This document shows, one piece after another, positions 14,203-14,672 of a DNA stretch of 14,672 nt (its first letter is position 1; each line of letters starts with the position of its first letter). Below the pieces are notes generated by a model. It saw only the letters and a program-made list of their open reading frames with translations. It had not been told where the DNA came from and searched no databases. A program made the translations under genes and the position numbers. The DNA is from CAYUBI01 sp964443005 (GTDB lineage: Bacteria; Margulisbacteria; Riflemargulisbacteria; GWF2-35-9; CAYUBI01): the NCBI GenBank assembly GCA_964443005.1, contig CAYUBI010000061.1, forward strand, positions 1 through 14,672, read 5' to 3'.

Positions 14203-14672
14203 ATGGCCTATCAACCCGATAAACATCATCGAAAATCAATTCGACTTAAAGGATATGATTATTCGCAAGAAGGAACTTATTATATAACGTTTTGTACGAA
14301 AAACAAAAAATGTCTTTTTGGTAATATTATAAATGGCGAAATGCAATTTAATGAACTAGGAATAATAGCACAGAAATATTGGACAGAAATACCAAACCAC
14401 TATCCTCACGTAAAAATCGACGCCTACGTTATAATGCCTAACCATATCCACGGCCTAATCTCTATAAAGACAATCAATCCCGTAACAGCGCCAACGCCAG
14501 TAGCAACAACAATAGTAACTCCATCGCCATCGTCGCTAGCAACAACAATAGTAAGGGCGAATAATTATTCGCCCCAACTCCCAGCTCAGTCATTGCCAAC
14601 GACGACAGTAGCTCCAGCGCCCCAACTCCCAGCTCAGTCATCGCCAACGACGATAGTAGCGCCATCGCCCCA
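14203..14672 (+). CDS. RAYT: REP-associated tyrosine transposase (IS200/Y1-like), partial
   Basis: An open frame from ATG 14203 runs off the window after 156 codons. It begins MAYQPDKHHRKSIRLKGYDY, continues GTYYITFCTKNKKCLFGNI, and reaches IDAYVIMPNHIHGLISI (72-88), where His81 and His83 form the HUH metal site of Y1 transposases. This is the RAYT pattern; such enzymes cut and move short REP palindromes and are usually single-copy. The catalytic tyrosine lies beyond the window. After the HUH motif the usual fold is interrupted by a low-complexity Ala/Pro/Thr-rich insertion (residues 90-156) built from DNA repeats, which includes a REP-like palindrome. The start follows the ferritin stop by 19 bp, with a weak ribosome site. 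Confidence 0.88.
   Translation, partial: MAYQPDKHHRKSIRLKGYDYSQEGTYYITFCTKNKKCLFGNIINGEMQFNELGIIAQKYWTEIPNHYPHVKIDAYVIMPNHIHGLISIKTINPVTAPTPVATTIVTPSPSSLATTIVRANNYSPQLPAQSLPTTTVAPAPQLPAQSSPTTIVAPSP
14501..14554 (+). repeat. 36-bp direct repeat inside the RAYT gene
   Basis: TAGCAACAACAATAGTAA occurs at 14501-14518 and 14537-14554, 36 bases apart (12 codons), encoding repeated ATTIV segments. The frame is kept. Confidence 0.8.
14555..14574. repeat. REP-like perfect palindrome inside the RAYT gene
   Basis: GGGCGAATAATTATTCGCCC is a perfect 20-bp palindrome, preceded by GTAA, close to the GTAG tetranucleotide that marks REP sequences. It is translated in frame as RANNYSP. The arms resemble those of the GTAGGG palindrome at 1516-1555 in form but not in inner sequence. 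Confidence 0.75.
14571..14672 (+). repeat. 48-bp tandem repeat inside the RAYT gene
   Basis: GCCCCAACTCCCAGCTCAGT begins at 14571 and again at 14619, and a third unit starts at 14667 at the window edge. The period is 48 bp (16 codons), coding PQLPAQSLPTTTVAPA-like units. Copies differ at a few bases. The frame is kept, so the repeat can expand without breaking the protein. Confidence 0.85.

Noticed and set aside
14474..14665. Minus-strand 63-codon frame rich in Leu with repeated SLAMTELGVGA
   Set aside because: It is the antisense shadow of the tandem repeats in the RAYT gene; the plus strand has a clear conserved domain in frame.
14501..14672. The repeats at the right edge as a CRISPR array
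   Set aside because: Units are directly adjacent with no variable spacers, and the frame is open through them as part of the RAYT protein.

Overview
The window looks like a chromosomal or scaffold segment of an AT-rich bacterium with bacterial Shine-Dalgarno sites, sigma70-like promoters and no introns. A small-genome or host-associated lineage (for example something near the Legionellales, or a candidate phylum with many orphan proteins) would fit the many large unrecognised proteins, the DUF4143 ATPase and the RAYT transposase. Nothing in the window fixes the taxon, and I leave it open. By eye, the block from about 4300 to 13600 is more AT-rich than the conserved genes before it.

Left part (1-1460, minus strand): a DUF4143/AAA_14-type ATPase gene that is broken. 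Its Walker A end and its C-terminal body lie either side of a 10-base assembly gap plus about 120 bp of foreign-looking sequence, bounded by an 11-bp direct repeat. Removing one repeat copy and the insert restores a 387-residue protein. The divergent intergenic region (1461-1643) holds a good promoter for this gene with a palindrome in its spacer, and a perfect 40-bp GTAG-type palindrome.

1644-4227: a conserved membrane module. It comprises a membrane-anchored NusG-domain-II protein, a fusion of a Gx-transporter-like S component with an EcfT-like domain, and, convergent with them and one base away, a membrane-anchored ApbE FAD:protein FMN transferase. Together they suggest uptake of a flavin-like or isoprenoid-like substrate and flavinylation of extracytoplasmic proteins. 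No flavinylation target is encoded here.

4312-9499 (minus strand): a block of unusual genes. In transcription order these are a 253-residue protein with an acidic, apparently disordered tail, a 603-residue orphan, a 108-residue orphan, and a 670-residue protein joining HEAT repeats to a DraG/ARH-type ADP-ribosylglycohydrolase.

9779-13591 (plus strand, divergent from that block): a 952-residue protein carrying all the landmark motifs of a GGDEF nucleotidyl cyclase but in a swapped order, with a second degenerate GGDEF-like segment near its end, followed by a 285-residue orphan. This stretch and the ADP-ribosylhydrolase block are the best candidates for something undescribed, possibly effectors or a signalling/defence cassette.

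13659-14672: a canonical FtnA-type ferritin with its own promoter and strong ribosome binding site, then a RAYT (REP-associated, IS200/Y1-type) transposase that runs off the window end. Its reading frame contains a REP-like perfect palindrome and a 48-bp tandem repeat. The 40-bp palindrome at the other end of the window has the same GTAG-plus-inverted-repeat form, so RAYT and its likely substrates may both be present.
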